A DNA stretch of 64,000 nucleotides. Source: Dulcicalothrix desertica PCC 7102. GTDB lineage: Bacteria > Cyanobacteriota > Cyanobacteriia > Cyanobacteriales > Nostocaceae. The position numbers and the translations under genes are program-made. This document shows positions 62,842-64,000 of this stretch, piece after piece (position 1 is the stretch's first letter; every line of letters starts with the position of its first letter). Below the pieces are notes generated by a model, which saw nothing but the letters and a program-made list of their open reading frames with translations, searched no databases and had not been told where the DNA came from. The stretch is taken from positions 46,329 through 110,328 of the forward strand of contig NZ_RSCL01000019.1 of assembly GCF_003991905.1 (NCBI RefSeq), read 5' to 3'.

Positions 62842-64000
62842 ATGCTTAATACTATTGTCAAATGGTCGATAGCTCAACGGTGGCTGATAGTTCTAGCCTC
62901 GATACTAATCAGCTTATGGGGATTTCGTGTTATTACACAAATGCCCCTTGATGTTTTTCCTGCATTTGCTCCTCCACAGGTCGAAATCCAAGTTGAAGCT
63001 TCGGGTTTGGCGCCAGAGGAAATTGAATCTTTGGTTACTCGACCGATAGAAAGTTCAATTAACGGGACACCGGGACTAGTATCTTTACGGTCGGCTTCAG
63101 CGGTGGGTATTGCTTCAATTAAAGCTGTTTTTAGCTGGGATACCGATATTTACCGTGCGCGCCAACTAGTACAAGAACGTCTGCAACGCGCGCAAAGTTT
63201 ACTACCACAAGGGGTAGACCAACCCGAAATTCTCCCCGTTAACTCACCGCTAGGCTGGACGGTAAAATATGCCTTTACTTCAAATACAACCTCGATGATG
63301 GAAGTATGGCGTATTGTTAATTGGGACATCAAAAACCGCCTGCTTGCTGTGCCTGGGGTTAGTAACGTATTTATCTATGGTGGCGATGAAATTCAGTATC
63401 AAGTATTGGTTGACCCAGATAAACTTAAACAATATAACATTTCTTTAATAGATGTAACGAAAGCTGCACAAGAGTCGAACAAAAACGTACCAGGAGGATT
63501 TTTAATTACTCCTGACCAAGAAATGTTAGTACGCGGGATTGGGCGGATTGATTCAATTGATCAACTTAAACGCTCGGTTATTAAAGCGACAAAAGGCACG
63601 CCCGTATTATTAGAACAAGTAGCAGATGTACAAATTGGTCCAGCACTGCGGCGGGGAGACGGATTATTTAAAGGTAAGCGTGCGGTAATCTTAACTGTTA
63701 CTAAGCAACCTGCAGCAGATACTCCAACGGTCGTGAGAGCCGTGGAAGAAGCAATGGCGGAAATTAAGCCAGGACTGCCAAAAGATGTAGCGTTCGCCAA
63801 AACCTTTGACCAAAATTTATTTATTGAAGGTTCGGTCAAAAACGTTGAAGAAGCGCTGCGCGACGGTACAATTATTGTTTCCGTTATCCTGATTCTATTC
63901 CTAATGAACTGGCGGACGGTAGTTATTAGCCTTAGTGCTTTACCTGTGTCGTTACTTTTGGGGATGATTATCCTGAACTGGACAGGTCTAGGTATTAATA
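62842..64000 (+). CDS. heavy-metal RND pump (CusA/CzcA type), third copy, partial
   Basis: The frame opens at the second of two tandem 13-base repeats, each holding an ATG (62829 and 62842); the first ATG soon stops. The 386 residues seen cover TM1 (WSIAQRWLIVLASILISLWG), the MPLDVFPAFAPPQVEIQ motif, the first periplasmic domain and TM2-3, and then run off the window. It is diverged from the other two pumps and lacks their heptamer insertion, so it is an older paralogue. It probably handles a different metal. It has its own regulon box and no adaptor gene directly upstream. Confidence 0.92.
   Translation, partial: MLNTIVKWSIAQRWLIVLASILISLWGFRVITQMPLDVFPAFAPPQVEIQVEASGLAPEEIESLVTRPIESSINGTPGLVSLRSASAVGIASIKAVFSWDTDIYRARQLVQERLQRAQSLLPQGVDQPEILPVNSPLGWTVKYAFTSNTTSMMEVWRIVNWDIKNRLLAVPGVSNVFIYGGDEIQYQVLVDPDKLKQYNISLIDVTKAAQESNKNVPGGFLITPDQEMLVRGIGRIDSIDQLKRSVIKATKGTPVLLEQVADVQIGPALRRGDGLFKGKRAVILTVTKQPAADTPTVVRAVEEAMAEIKPGLPKDVAFAKTFDQNLFIEGSVKNVEEALRDGTIIVSVILILFLMNWRTVVISLSALPVSLLLGMIILNWTGLGIN

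Noticed and set aside
1-64000. CRISPR array
   Set aside because: No regularly spaced direct repeats with unique spacers; the short repeats seen are heptamers or palindromes.

Overview
The window looks like chromosome or large-plasmid DNA from a filamentous, probably Nostocales-type cyanobacterium. The evidence is low GC, AAA-like/WD40 and DUF2808 genes, cyanobacterial heptamer repeats (CACTCAG), a GrrA/GrrM RiPP pair, an ISKra4-type element and a group-2 sigma factor. The palindrome GGCGCC occurs roughly 85-90 times by eye, where a few would be expected, and no GCGATCGC was seen. It may play the role that HIP1 plays in other cyanobacteria.

Region 1 (1-12.9 kb) is accessory DNA ending at an integrase and a tRNA-Phe 3' fragment. 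Three copies of one module can be traced: an AAA-like (STAND-type) ATPase gene, a divergent promoter, an HTH-AAA gene, and then a secreted product behind a conserved hairpin leader. The three leader-linked products are a Trp-rich GrrA-type RiPP precursor (followed by its radical SAM maturase GrrM), a lipoprotein trypsin-like protease, and a small lipoprotein with three DDGIY repeats. Only one HTH-AAA gene is intact. One AAA/WD40 gene is open as far as it is seen, and the other AAA copies are fragments.

Region 2 (12.9-17.4 kb) is gene decay: a frameshifted HicB antitoxin, a broken HEAT-repeat gene, an N-terminally truncated ParA, and small hypothetical genes, one with an in-frame TGA.

Region 3 (17.5-64 kb) is a metal-homeostasis island. 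It holds a ZiaA-type Zn/Cd ATPase beside a repressor gene that has lost its DNA-binding helices, a sensor kinase with two response regulators, and three CusA-type RND pumps (one decayed, one intact, one running off the window). It also has two intact CusB-type adaptors plus a stub, a TolC-like channel, a P2-type cation ATPase, a multicopper oxidase with DUF4396, two DUF305 proteins, a 21-cysteine copper-storage protein, flavodoxin, an interrupted glutathione reductase, four DUF2808 proteins and a sigma factor.

Eighteen copies of a tandem hexamer, TTTCAT-N5-TTTCAT (11-bp phase), sit before most of these transcription units, including both response regulators. The simplest reading is one large regulon of the OmpR-type two-component system at 22.2-24.3 kb. 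Mobile DNA has hit this island repeatedly. There is an IS1634-like element with 18-bp inverted repeats, an ISKra4-like element with ~256-bp inverted repeats and an exact 8-bp target duplication inside gor, a 101-bp MITE with matching ends, and a 114-bp MITE with a 10-bp duplication inside an acyltransferase gene.
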